Source: Prunus persica (taxonomy: Eukaryota; Streptophyta; Magnoliopsida; Rosales; Rosaceae). From it: DNA of 64,000 nt. Under the pieces are notes generated by a model. It was given only the letters and a program-made list of their open reading frames with translations, had not been told where the DNA came from and did no database searches. Shown piece after piece: positions 11,688 through 21,021 of this stretch. Numbering within the stretch: position 1 is the stretch's first letter; every line of letters begins with the position of its first letter. The stretch is taken from assembly GCF_000346465.2 (NCBI RefSeq), contig NC_034016.1, positions 18,773,548 to 18,837,547 of the forward strand. Reading direction: 5' to 3'. The position numbers and the translations under genes are program-made.

Positions 11688-12584
11688 GTAGAAAACTATA
11701 GTGGGATATAAACTTCATGTCTTTAATGGGAGTCGTTTGTTCTTTGGTCGAAATAATGGAAGTCGTTCGATACAGATGGTTATGTGCAATTAATGGGGTA
11801 ATTATACAATTTTGGTCGTTGGGATTTGATGGATATGATAGAGGTTAGGATGGGGTGGTTTTGTCTTTTTCTTGTTGTCTTTTTTTAATTTTATATATTT
11901 GATTTAAAATTTTTATTTAATGTTTAGGACAATAAAGCTCCTACCAAACTAACGGAATTGAAGGCTTTGACTTGATTTGTTAACGACAGCAAGTACAATG
12001 ATGAAATCGGGAAAATTAAAATCACAGTGACTAAAATTGTTTGTTTATTTGTTTTTTTTTTTTTAATACAAACGATATTGGAGAGGGAAAATCAAACTTA
12101 GAAACTCAAATGCAAGATTAATACTTTTAACCATTTGAAATAAAACTATCTCGCTAATGTGAGGTTTTTTTATAATCATGAATCAATGTTGTAAATAATG
12201 AGGTTTGGATTTATTGTTCATTTTCATGTTGATTATATTTCACAGTAATTCATTTGGTTCTCTCAAAAAAGATCAGTCACCAAGCAAGTAATATGAGTTT
12301 AGAGACCCTAGCAAAAATGAAATATAAATAAGAAAATAGAAAGCAGAAGCGTTACGAATCATGAAACAAATCTACTCTGTTCCTAGCCAAAAATAAAAAT
12401 AAAAATAAAAATAAATGAAAACTAGTACTTGTATAAGAATAAGAGGTTGAAAATGGGAGGAGCTGGAGAGAAAAAGTGATTGTGTGATGAGTTCCTATCT
12501 CAGGCAGCACACTGAGGCATGGCGGGATCTCGGTCTGTGGGGTCAACCTTGATCACTTATTTTGTCGATGTGGGACTTTTGGCA
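11688..12584. other. Spacer with a first insertion
   Basis: Contains the 3' flank of copy 5. An insertion of about 360 bp (11799-12155) is absent from the sister spacer; it is AT-rich and looks like a degraded transposon or retrotransposon remnant. More shared spacer follows (12160-12380). The second insertion starts near 12381 and includes a short (AAATA)n-like run. No gene is visible apart from the relic that follows. Confidence 0.4.
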
Positions 12585-12790
12585 ATCATCCTCTTCCTCT
12601 CATGCCAAAGTACCTGGCTGCTCGATTCAGAAGCAAACCCTCCGAAGGGACGGGCCACTAGTTGGCCATGCCGAATGTTGCAGCAATGATACCAGCTGTG
12701 TGAAGCCCACACAACGATCCGAATCTGGAAAGTCCGAGTACGACGAGCCAGATTGAAGTCGGTGAGGCACGGAACGACGCCATTGTGGTC
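12585..12790 (-). pseudogene. Fragment of an NRT2-type high-affinity nitrate transporter
   Basis: On the minus strand, 12661-12705 reads LHTAGIIAATFGMAN and 12592-12625 reads RAARYFGMRG. Both are hallmark segments of plant NRT2 nitrate/H+ symporters of the major facilitator superfamily. Between them the expected residues (VARPFGGFASD) are present but out of frame. One missing base after the AAC codon and one extra base before CGAGCAGCC cancel out, and the shift creates a TAG stop. Sequence beyond these segments is only weakly NRT2-like. The fragment lies inside an insertion absent from the sister spacer, so it was carried in. It is not functional. Confidence 0.7.
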
Positions 12791-13114
12791 AATGTGTATT
12801 TATCTTATGATACCATCCCGCCGCTAACCATTCTATTTCTTCCACCTCATCTTCCTGTCGCACAACCTCATCAACAAGATAACTCAAAGTCTTCCTGTTA
12901 CTCTGATGGTCAAGAGAAGTGTATGCGTTTATAGATGACACGTTTTCTTTATTGCGGGTGACATAGAACATATGTATGAGTTTGTTCCACGATAGACGTG
13001 GGCTATTTAGTCAATTCACATGTCTCACAGTGGTGTACGTTGCACCCAAGCTTACTTCTTAAAATCTGAGAGGAGCTTCAAGTTCTGTCGACTCTTCTGA
13101 ACAAAACTGAGGCC
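12791..13114. other. Rest of the insertion and leader of copy 6
   Basis: The first part continues the insertion bearing the NRT2 relic and has no recognisable coding sequence. From about 12990 homology to the copy-4 leader resumes (GATAGACGTGGGCTA) and runs into the copy-6 start. Confidence 0.45.
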
Positions 13115-15293
13115 ATGGCAAAAAATGTTATGCATGCGGTTCAGTATGATGGCTACGGTGGAGGACCTTCTGGCTTAAAGGTTACTCATTTGGTTTCCCT
13201 CTGTCAAATTAGTTTCCTTTCTTTTGTTTCTCTTGAATTATACTCTCTGATTGTCCTTGAAGAAAAACCCTTTTCCACTATAAGAAAATTAATTGAAACC
13301 CATTTTCACATGGTGTCCAAACCTTGTAATGAAATGGGCAGGTGACATAATGGGTCCTTTTTCAAGTACTTGTTATTGTTAAGAGTAATTGAATACTTGA
13401 AATGTTAAGAAGGAAAATATAAAGGGAGAGGCTTTTCTGAGTTTTCTCCTTTCCATGTTTTTTTCTGCTGGGGGAGGGGGGAGGAGGGGGCAGGGGTTGA
13501 GGTCGTGGTTGAGAATGACCAAGACTAACTTTTGTACTTGGGAAACATTCAATTTGTTTATGCATTGAAGAACATATTATTGTTAAGTCATTGGCCCTCA
13601 CTCAATTTTGGTGCTAATTGCAGCATGTTGAAATTCCAATTCCCAATCCAAACAAAGATGAGGTGTTGCTGAAATTGGAGGCAGCTAGTCTAAACCCATT
13701 TGATTGGAAAGTTCAGAAAGGCATGCTGTGGCCATTGTTGCCTCGCAGATTTCCACACATACCTGGTAATTTGGTTTTGCTATCTTCTTGAGACACTCTG
13801 CTGTCTAGGGGGTGCTTTTCATGTAAACACCTCTTTAATTATGCTGCTTTCCAAATATTATATTGAGCTTCGTCTTGAAAACGTAGGGTGAGTGTTCCGT
13901 AAACGCTTAACATGCTAATAATTTGCATTTGAATGTTCTGTTTTCTTATTCATTTGGTCCAAATAGCTTCTGGGGTAGCCTTTTTGTGTTTTTGGGAGGG
14001 AATGAGTATGCATTTTCTTTGATGAGATTTAAAACCTAATGTATTGAACTTTTACTGGACCATCTTTTTCTGAGTATTGTTATGTTGACTGAAGATATTC
14101 CTTGTTGAAATTTGGAACAGGTACTGATGTGGCAGGAGAGGTTGTACAGGTAGGACCAGGAGTGAAAAAATTCAAAGCTGGTGACAAAGTTGTAGCTATG
14201 GTTAACCCTCTTGTAAGTGTCCATATGTTTTGGTTCACTTGACATGAAAATGTTCGCCATTTCACTTGAACATGTATATACTTCAGAACATAATATAGCT
14301 TTTCTTTCCATAAAACATCTATGAATAATTTTCTACCTATTTGTAAAGTAGTATCCATTGATCCACCAGAATCCTTGTGTCTGTAAACCCTCAGTAACCC
14401 CTCGTCGGTATTTTGTGCCTCTTTCCCTAGTGTCATTACAGTTGGCATGAAACTGAAATTTTGCATGTAGAAACCATTCCTAATGCGCTGAATTTGAAAT
14501 CCAGGTGGTAGAATGTCTCACTTATAATATGTCATGCATCATTTAATTGATACATGCTTAGCCTGTTTGTCTGTTTCGTCTGTTCATGGATATTGAATTT
14601 TAGAATGGAGGTGGACTAGCTGAGCTTGCCGTGACTAAGGAAAGCTTGACTGCTACAAGGCCACCTGAAGTTTCAGCGGCCACTGCCGTAGGATTACCTG
14701 TTGCTGGTCTCACTGCTCACCAGGCCCTTATCCAATCTGCTGGGATCAAGCTTGATGGAAGTGGTGAGGAAGCAAACATTCTGATCACAGCTGCTTCTGG
14801 CGGTGTAGGTCTCTATGCAGTTCAACTAGCAAAGCTTGGAAACACTCATGTGACAGCCACTTGTGGAGCTCGTAACCTTGAATTTGTCAAGAGCCTAGGT
14901 GCTGATGAGGTTATTGACTACAAGACCCCAGAAGGAGCAACTCTGAAGAGTCCATCCGGTCGAAAATATGATGCTGTGATCCATTGTGCAACGGGCATTC
15001 CTTGGTCAACTTTTGAGCCTAATTTGAGTGCAAATGGTAAGGTAATAGATATCACTCCCGGCCTCAGTGCCGTAGCGAACTTTGCTTTGGGAAAACTTAC
15101 CTTTTCCAAGAAGCAACTGGTGCCACTGCTCTTATCTCCCAAGGCTCAGAACCTGGATTATCTTCTTAAGTTGGTTGGAGAAGGGAAGCTCAAGACAATA
15201 ATAGACTCAAAGTATCCCCTGACCAAGGCAGAGGACGCTTGGGCTAAGAGCATTGATGGGCATGCTACTGGAAAGATAATTGTGGAGCCTTAG
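13115..15293 (+). CDS. ceQORH-like NADPH-dependent quinone/enone oxidoreductase, copy 6
   Basis: Intact copy with exons 13115-13180, 13624-13765, 14121-14212 and 14604-15293, giving 329 aa. The N-terminus is MAKNVMHAVQYDGYGGG. Exon 2 has IPNPNKDEV where others have TPKKDE, and FDWKVQKG in place of VDWKIQKG. Exon 3 starts GTDVAGEVVQVGPG. Exon 4 keeps the NADPH loop AASGGVGLYAVQLAK and the IDGHATGKIIVEP end. It is the sister of the decayed copy 4 and forms a second subfamily distinct from copies 3 and 5. All motifs are intact, so probably functional. Confidence 0.92.
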
Positions 15294-16269
15294 GTTGATA
15301 CTATGCTTGGAACTGCCCAAATTTTGTAGCCAAATGAGAAGGTTGTGTATTAATGCATCCAGTGATGGTTATAATTTCTTGCTACCATATTGCTGTAAAT
15401 GATGATGCTTTGAGTTCCCTGTTCATTTTGCATTGTGGTCAACAAGATTGGAGAGCTTTTGCTTAAAAGAGAAAGTACTAAAACATTGCAATATGCCAAC
15501 AGGGTCTAACTAGTGAAAAAGGGCATTGACTTGCAGACTAATGGTCTCAAGTTCGAGGCCTCATGACACTTTGATAGTGTTTTTGAGAAATCATATCCTC
15601 TTATAGTTTAGACCATTGCTTGTTTTGAAAAAAAACATAACAATATATTTAAGAGTAATTACAAACTTTGACACTAAAAATAAAGCGACATGGGAAAACA
15701 GCTTTTTGTGTGTGGATGAACTGGGGGGTAAAACCCCAAGAACACACAGCAACTACTCACTACAGACCAACCGAGTCCTTGTGACTCCAAGCAAATCATC
15801 AAGAAGGCTAGGGCCAACCCAGCTCGGAGCCATATGAAAACAAACACCTAAGTCTAGATTGTAGCTCCAGTGAGCAATACAGTCAACAACCACATATATA
15901 AACATATTCTATTTTAATTTAACCTAAACTACATAACCACATATATAAATATATTTTACTTTAATTTAATCTAAACTACGGGTACGTCACAAAACGTTCA
16001 TGACCCAAGTTGAGGAGGGCTATTGTTCTATTAAGTAAAGCCCGAGTTCAATATGACCCAAATTTGACAAGCCCATTAGCCAGAAAATTGTACTGAAGGT
16101 GTTCTTCTCCAAGCTAAAGGGTTTCTAGGTGGAGGAGGCTCACAGAAATAAAAAAGAAAAAGGTATATATATTTTTTGAAATACTCGAAGACGTCCCTCC
16201 AAAACAGCCCTTATTTTCAGTTTGCAAATTGAAAAATAGTTTATCTTCATCTCACTCCTCAGTCTCTGT
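15294..16269. other. Intergenic, oxidoreductase array to PPR gene
   Basis: Holds the 3' UTR of copy 6. At 15525-15620 there is a short dispersed repeat with the phrase GGTCTCAAGTTCGAGGCCTC; related copies occur near 27040, 54890, 58050 and 59320. The GTTCGAGGCC core resembles a tRNA B-box, so it may be a SINE remnant. Two short near-duplicates of an ATATATAAA-rich phrase lie at 15892-15960. The PPR leader follows. No gene is seen. Confidence 0.4.
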
Positions 16270-18981
16270 ATGTTGGTTCGCACAAATAAGGTCCTAAACG
16301 TCCTCTTGAGAGCTCCTTACTTGTTTGAACTTCCTCCCTCGCTTTCCTCTGTCTCATATCAATCTTCACGCAGCCAAGCAATCCCAGAAAGCTTAGATGA
16401 CACAACCTCTCGAGTATCAGCTTTTCTTAAGCAACCCAATTGGGAAAGGAACAATCTTCTTAAGTCACTGGTCTCTCACATGGCCCCATATGCAGCTACC
16501 AAGGTTTTACAGCTTCACGGCAACGACATTGAACTTGGGGTACGGTTTTTCAAGTGGGTTTGCAAGCATTCTACTTATTGTTATGATTTTGATAATAGAA
16601 TTCTTCTGTTGAATTTGATGGTGTCTTCTTCCAATTTGTATGTGATTGCACAAAAAGCCATAATTTTGTTAATCAAGGAGTTCAGTAATAGTGAGCCTGA
16701 GATTCTAAAGCTGATGGAGGCATTGGATAATATGCGAAAGATTGGATTTTGGTTGAGTTATCCTTGTTATAGTAGTCTTTTGATGTCTTTAGCTAGTTTG
16801 GATTTGGGGTTTTTGTCATTCTTGGTGTATAAAAGAATGGTAGACAATGGTTTTCTTCTTGGTGTTATTGACTACAGGACTATAATTAATGCTTTATGCA
16901 AGAATGGGTTTGTGCAATCTGCTGAAATGTTCTTGTGCATGGTTTTAAAACTTGGGTTTCAGTTGGACACTCATATTTGTACTTCTTTAGTGTTGGGTAA
17001 TTGTAGAGAATGTAATCTCCGGGAGGCCTCCCGGGTGTTTGATATAATGTCTAAAGGGGGTAGCTGTGGACCTAATTCCGTGACGTACTCCATATTGATT
17101 CATGGTTATTGTCAGATTGGTAAACTTGATGAAGCTTTTCATCTGAAAAAAGAGATGAGTGAGAAGGGCTGCCAGCCGACTACTCGTACATATACTGTAC
17201 TCATCAAGGCTTTGTGTGACATTGGGTCGACTGATAAGGCTCTAGGTTTGCTTGATGAGATGGTTTCAAAGGGTTGTAAACCTAATGTTCATACTTATAC
17301 CATATTGATTGATAGATTATGCAGGGAAGGAAAGATTGAGGAGGCCAATGCAATGTTTAGAAAGATGCTTAAAGGTGGGCTTTTTCCTGGCACAGTAACT
17401 TACAATGCACTGATAAATGGATACTGCAAAGAAGGGCGCGTGATTCCTGCTTTTGAGCTACTTGGTGTGATGGAGAAAAGACAATGTAAGCCTAACATTC
17501 GTACCTACAATGAGCTCATGGAAGGGCTATGCAAAGTTTATAAAACTTACAAAGCCATGTTTCTTTTGAAAAGAGTAGTTGATAATGGTTTGTTGCCTAA
17601 CAGAGTAACTTACAATATTTTAATTGATGGCTTTTGCCGAGAAGGCCAACTTGGATTGGCTTTTGAAACATTTAAGTCAATGAGCTCATGTGGTCTTGAA
17701 CCAGATTGTTTTTCTTTCACTGCCTTAATTGATGGTTTCTGTAAACAAGGGAGACCAGGGCATGCAATCAGCATTTTAGGTTCAATGGTAAAGAAGGGTA
17801 TTTCCCCTGATGAAGTTACTATGACAGCTCTTATTGATGGTTATTGCAAGATTGGTGAAATTGGAAATGCATCAATGCTTTTTGGGAATCTGGTGGAGAA
17901 GAGGACCTTGACAACAGCACACACATTCAATTGTTTTCTTGATGTTCTCAGCAAAGATGATAAGGTGCTTGCAACGCAGGCAATGTTGGGGAAGATGCTA
18001 AAGTATGGATCAGTTCCGTCTGTAGTGACTTATACAATATTAGTCAATGCGCTTTGCCAAACTGGTGAGATTACCTGTGCACTGAAAATGTTGGATTTGA
18101 TGAGGCAGACTAGCTGCCCTCCAAATGTCTACACCTATACCGTTGTGATCAATGGCCTCTGCCAAAATGGAAGAGTGGAGGAAGCTGAAATCCTTCTCTT
18201 TAGTATGTCTGATTTCGGGATACCTCCAAACCACATTACATATACTGTATTAATTAAAGCTCTTGTTAATGTTGGTAGGTTGGATCATGCCTATGAGATT
18301 CTGCGTGTTATGGTTCAAAAAGGTTATCAACCAAGCACTCGAATCTATTCTGCGCTCCTTGCAGGTTCTGTTTTGTCAAGCGAGGCTAAGGAAGAAGCAA
18401 GATCAGTTAGTTCTTCCAACTTTGTAGATGCTGGAACATTACCTTCAAGGGACACTAATGATAATTGCATTTCCAGACATGTCTTTAGGAATATGGAGAT
18501 CGAACATGCTTTCCGTCTTGAAGAAAAGATCACAAGATGTGGTGGGTCGGCAACAGATTTGTACAACTTTGTTGTTATGGGTTTATGCCGGGAGGCAAGA
18601 GTTGCTGAAGCAGATCAGATTACCAAAGATTTACTAAAACGCGGTCTGCTTCCTGAGAAGGCTGTTTGTGCTCTCATCAACAGCTACTGCAAGGAACGCC
18701 AATATGATCACTGTCTGGACTTCATGAAAACAATTCTGAACCATGGTTTTGTTCCATCTGTTTCATCATACTGTTCAGTGATTCAGGGTCTTGATAGTGA
18801 AGGCAGGGCTGAACAAGGTGAAGAACTGTTCTCTGACCTTTTAAGACACAATGACATCAAGGAAAAGGCTGCAGTTTTACCATATCTGGAGATCCTAGTA
18901 AAGAAAGAGGAACCTGAGCATTGCCTTGACATTCTCAAATTGATTGAGCAAATGGGTTGCAGAGAGAGGCCTATTATCTAG
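16270..18981 (+). CDS. P-class pentatricopeptide repeat protein, probably mitochondrial (At3g07290-like)
   Basis: A single uninterrupted 903-codon reading frame, as usual for plant PPR genes. The first 40 residues are rich in Arg, Ser and Leu with few acidic residues, consistent with a mitochondrial presequence. From about residue 195 there are roughly 17-18 P-type 35-residue motifs with the TYTVLIKALC...GCKPN pattern. They are most regular between residues 265 and 690, followed by a degenerate stretch at about 700-745 and three looser repeats. There is no E, E+ or DYW tail, so C-to-U editing by this protein itself is not expected. P-class proteins bind organellar RNA to stabilise, splice or help translate it; the target is unknown. 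The ending CRERPII resembles Arabidopsis At3g07290 as I remember it. Confidence 0.93.
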   Translation: MLVRTNKVLNVLLRAPYLFELPPSLSSVSYQSSRSQAIPESLDDTTSRVSAFLKQPNWERNNLLKSLVSHMAPYAATKVLQLHGNDIELGVRFFKWVCKHSTYCYDFDNRILLLNLMVSSSNLYVIAQKAIILLIKEFSNSEPEILKLMEALDNMRKIGFWLSYPCYSSLLMSLASLDLGFLSFLVYKRMVDNGFLLGVIDYRTIINALCKNGFVQSAEMFLCMVLKLGFQLDTHICTSLVLGNCRECNLREASRVFDIMSKGGSCGPNSVTYSILIHGYCQIGKLDEAFHLKKEMSEKGCQPTTRTYTVLIKALCDIGSTDKALGLLDEMVSKGCKPNVHTYTILIDRLCREGKIEEANAMFRKMLKGGLFPGTVTYNALINGYCKEGRVIPAFELLGVMEKRQCKPNIRTYNELMEGLCKVYKTYKAMFLLKRVVDNGLLPNRVTYNILIDGFCREGQLGLAFETFKSMSSCGLEPDCFSFTALIDGFCKQGRPGHAISILGSMVKKGISPDEVTMTALIDGYCKIGEIGNASMLFGNLVEKRTLTTAHTFNCFLDVLSKDDKVLATQAMLGKMLKYGSVPSVVTYTILVNALCQTGEITCALKMLDLMRQTSCPPNVYTYTVVINGLCQNGRVEEAEILLFSMSDFGIPPNHITYTVLIKALVNVGRLDHAYEILRVMVQKGYQPSTRIYSALLAGSVLSSEAKEEARSVSSSNFVDAGTLPSRDTNDNCISRHVFRNMEIEHAFRLEEKITRCGGSATDLYNFVVMGLCREARVAEADQITKDLLKRGLLPEKAVCALINSYCKERQYDHCLDFMKTILNHGFVPSVSSYCSVIQGLDSEGRAEQGEELFSDLLRHNDIKEKAAVLPYLEILVKKEEPEHCLDILKLIEQMGCRERPII

Positions 18982-21021
18982 CAGCCTAGGTCATTTTCAG
19001 ATATGGTAGTGCTTCAGTTGGTCTTATGCAGATACCAGATTTTAAGTTGTTCTCTACAATGGTGCTCATCCTCATCAGCTATGGATTAGAATTTTTCTTC
19101 TTTGGTTAAACTAGGGATTTGAAATTTGAGATCTCTTTTTTTTATCATTAAAGAGAGAGAAATTCAGTACTAACTTTGTAAAATCTCTAACCATTGTAAG
19201 AGTGGACTTCATGAAGTCAAATTTTGTAAATTATCAACACCATTTAGTTTTTCATATTAGCTCTGTCCTCATGATTATGGAAATTGCAAATTTCCTGAGT
19301 TAAATGTTTTTATTGATGTGAACATGGAGATTGACTTTCAATTTGTTCAACATTATCCCAAAAGAATATAGAATATAATATTTTCAATTCACTTCTTTAA
19401 ATGGTCTTTTCTTTCTAAAAAGGATCCTTTAAAATGAGTTTTTTTTTTTTTAGTCAATTAAAATGATTTTTAGATTTTAATTCTATTTATATAAATAAAT
19501 TGATGAGTCCAGCTGTCAAAAGAACAGACATGTGGCCATATTTGAATGGAAAATGTACATGCTGACATGGTACCACAGTGTCATTGTATAATTTCTCGAG
19601 GTAAAGACCCACAACAATTTTGGGGCAATTGCGCGGGACCACCACCCTTCCCCACCACGAGTAAACCAAGCATTTTCTATTTTTAATTTTTAATGATCTA
19701 ACGAACCGATAAAATCATTACAAACAAATAGTTTATATAATTTCGTATTTTTTTAATAATTTGCTTGGTTTCTTCTTCTTTGCTTCTTATGCGGAATCCT
19801 TCTCCCTCTCATGGCTTCACCAGCAATCCAAATTTTCTCTCTTTCTGAAGCTTCCCTTCCTCTCAAACGAAGATTCTCTCTCTAAAATTTTCTTTCTTGG
19901 TTTCTCCAAGAAAAACTTTATGCATTGCTGATCTATATCCTGCTCGTAAAGTTTCTCTGGTTGTCTCAATTTAGCATCAATTGTGAGTTCAGTCTCTTTC
20001 ATTTTTCTTTTTGTTCTTTCTATAATTTTCTGAATTTCAGGCTTTGTGTTTGATTGTTTTTTTAGCTGTTTGCAGATTGAAATACCACTTGGGGTTCTCA
20101 TTTTAGGCTGTGGTTGGTTCTTAAGAAATGAAGGAATAAAAGGAGAAAGAAAATGAAACAAAATAGAATTCTGGGTCCTAGTCTTTGTTGCTTTAGCTCC
20201 CGAGTGTGTAGTCGAACTAGGCTTAAATGAGTGGAGATGATTGTTGTGCCGTAAACAAATACTTCATATTTATAACTGATATTCTAAAGTTTGATTCTCT
20301 TTAGGGTATTTGATTTACTTTTCTAATTGAGTATATATTTTCATGTTTAGGACTTGGATTGATGGGAGGGGATATAGCTCTAATAGATTTGTCATTTTCA
20401 AAAAATGCTTGGTTTGATCTTTGAACAAAGTAGGATGAGGCAGAGCATCAAAATTTTGAATTGCAGAGTTCATGTAAGATTAGAACAACGAAGGGAAAAA
20501 GATTTAGTCTTGCAAGCCCAACGAAATTATTGGGTTCGGTTTTCTTTCTGTCTGCTTCTTTTGTGGTGACCATACAGGAAAACAGTGATCAGTTGTGGTG
20601 GCTATTAAAAGACATGATCTTTGCTTCATGTTGAATGGTTGAATTTGTTAAGAGTTGAAAATTAATTTTGTTTTTCTTTACCATCTACTGCAGCTCAACA
20701 GCCCCAGTTTTTTATATGAGGCTATAAGTGAAGCAGATGTAAAGAAAATGGATTAAAACTCTTCAGCTAAGTTTGATGCTTGGTCTCTGGAGTTCACGTG
20801 GAGGGTTGCAAAATGTTGATAGATTTCTTGGTGATTGTGAACCGCTCCTACAATGACAAGTTGATTCATGACTATGCCAAATGCTTGATGCTAGACGTAA
20901 GCACCATACCATATCTAGAAGCCAACGACCAAAACTGTGTTGACAGCATAGACACCTCTTCTTGGAGGCTGTTTAAATTCCACTGAAAGATTTTCGATTA
21001 TAATCTGTTGCAATTTAAATA
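18982..21021 (+). other. PPR 3' flank, repeat remnants and kinase 5' leader
   Basis: The region to about 19740 is AT-rich with no gene. From about 19780 pyrimidine-rich sequence typical of a plant 5' UTR begins, so the kinase leader probably starts there. A good acceptor (CTACTGCAG, ending 20693) and a good donor (GACGTAAGC, near 20896) suggest at least one leader exon. Short upstream ATGs are present. The leader exon structure cannot be fixed without transcripts. Confidence 0.4.

Larger units (their letters stand above)
9425..15293 (+). repeat. Two-gene duplicated block, second copy (oxidoreductase copies 5 and 6)
   Basis: Second version of the block at 5440-9412. It is longer because the spacer gained two insertions (about 11799-12155 and 12381-12990) and because copy 6 stayed full length whereas copy 4 collapsed. 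Confidence 0.7.

Noticed and set aside
16270..18981. PPR gene as a DYW-type editing factor
   Set aside because: The C-terminus lacks E, E+ and DYW domains; only P-type repeats are present.
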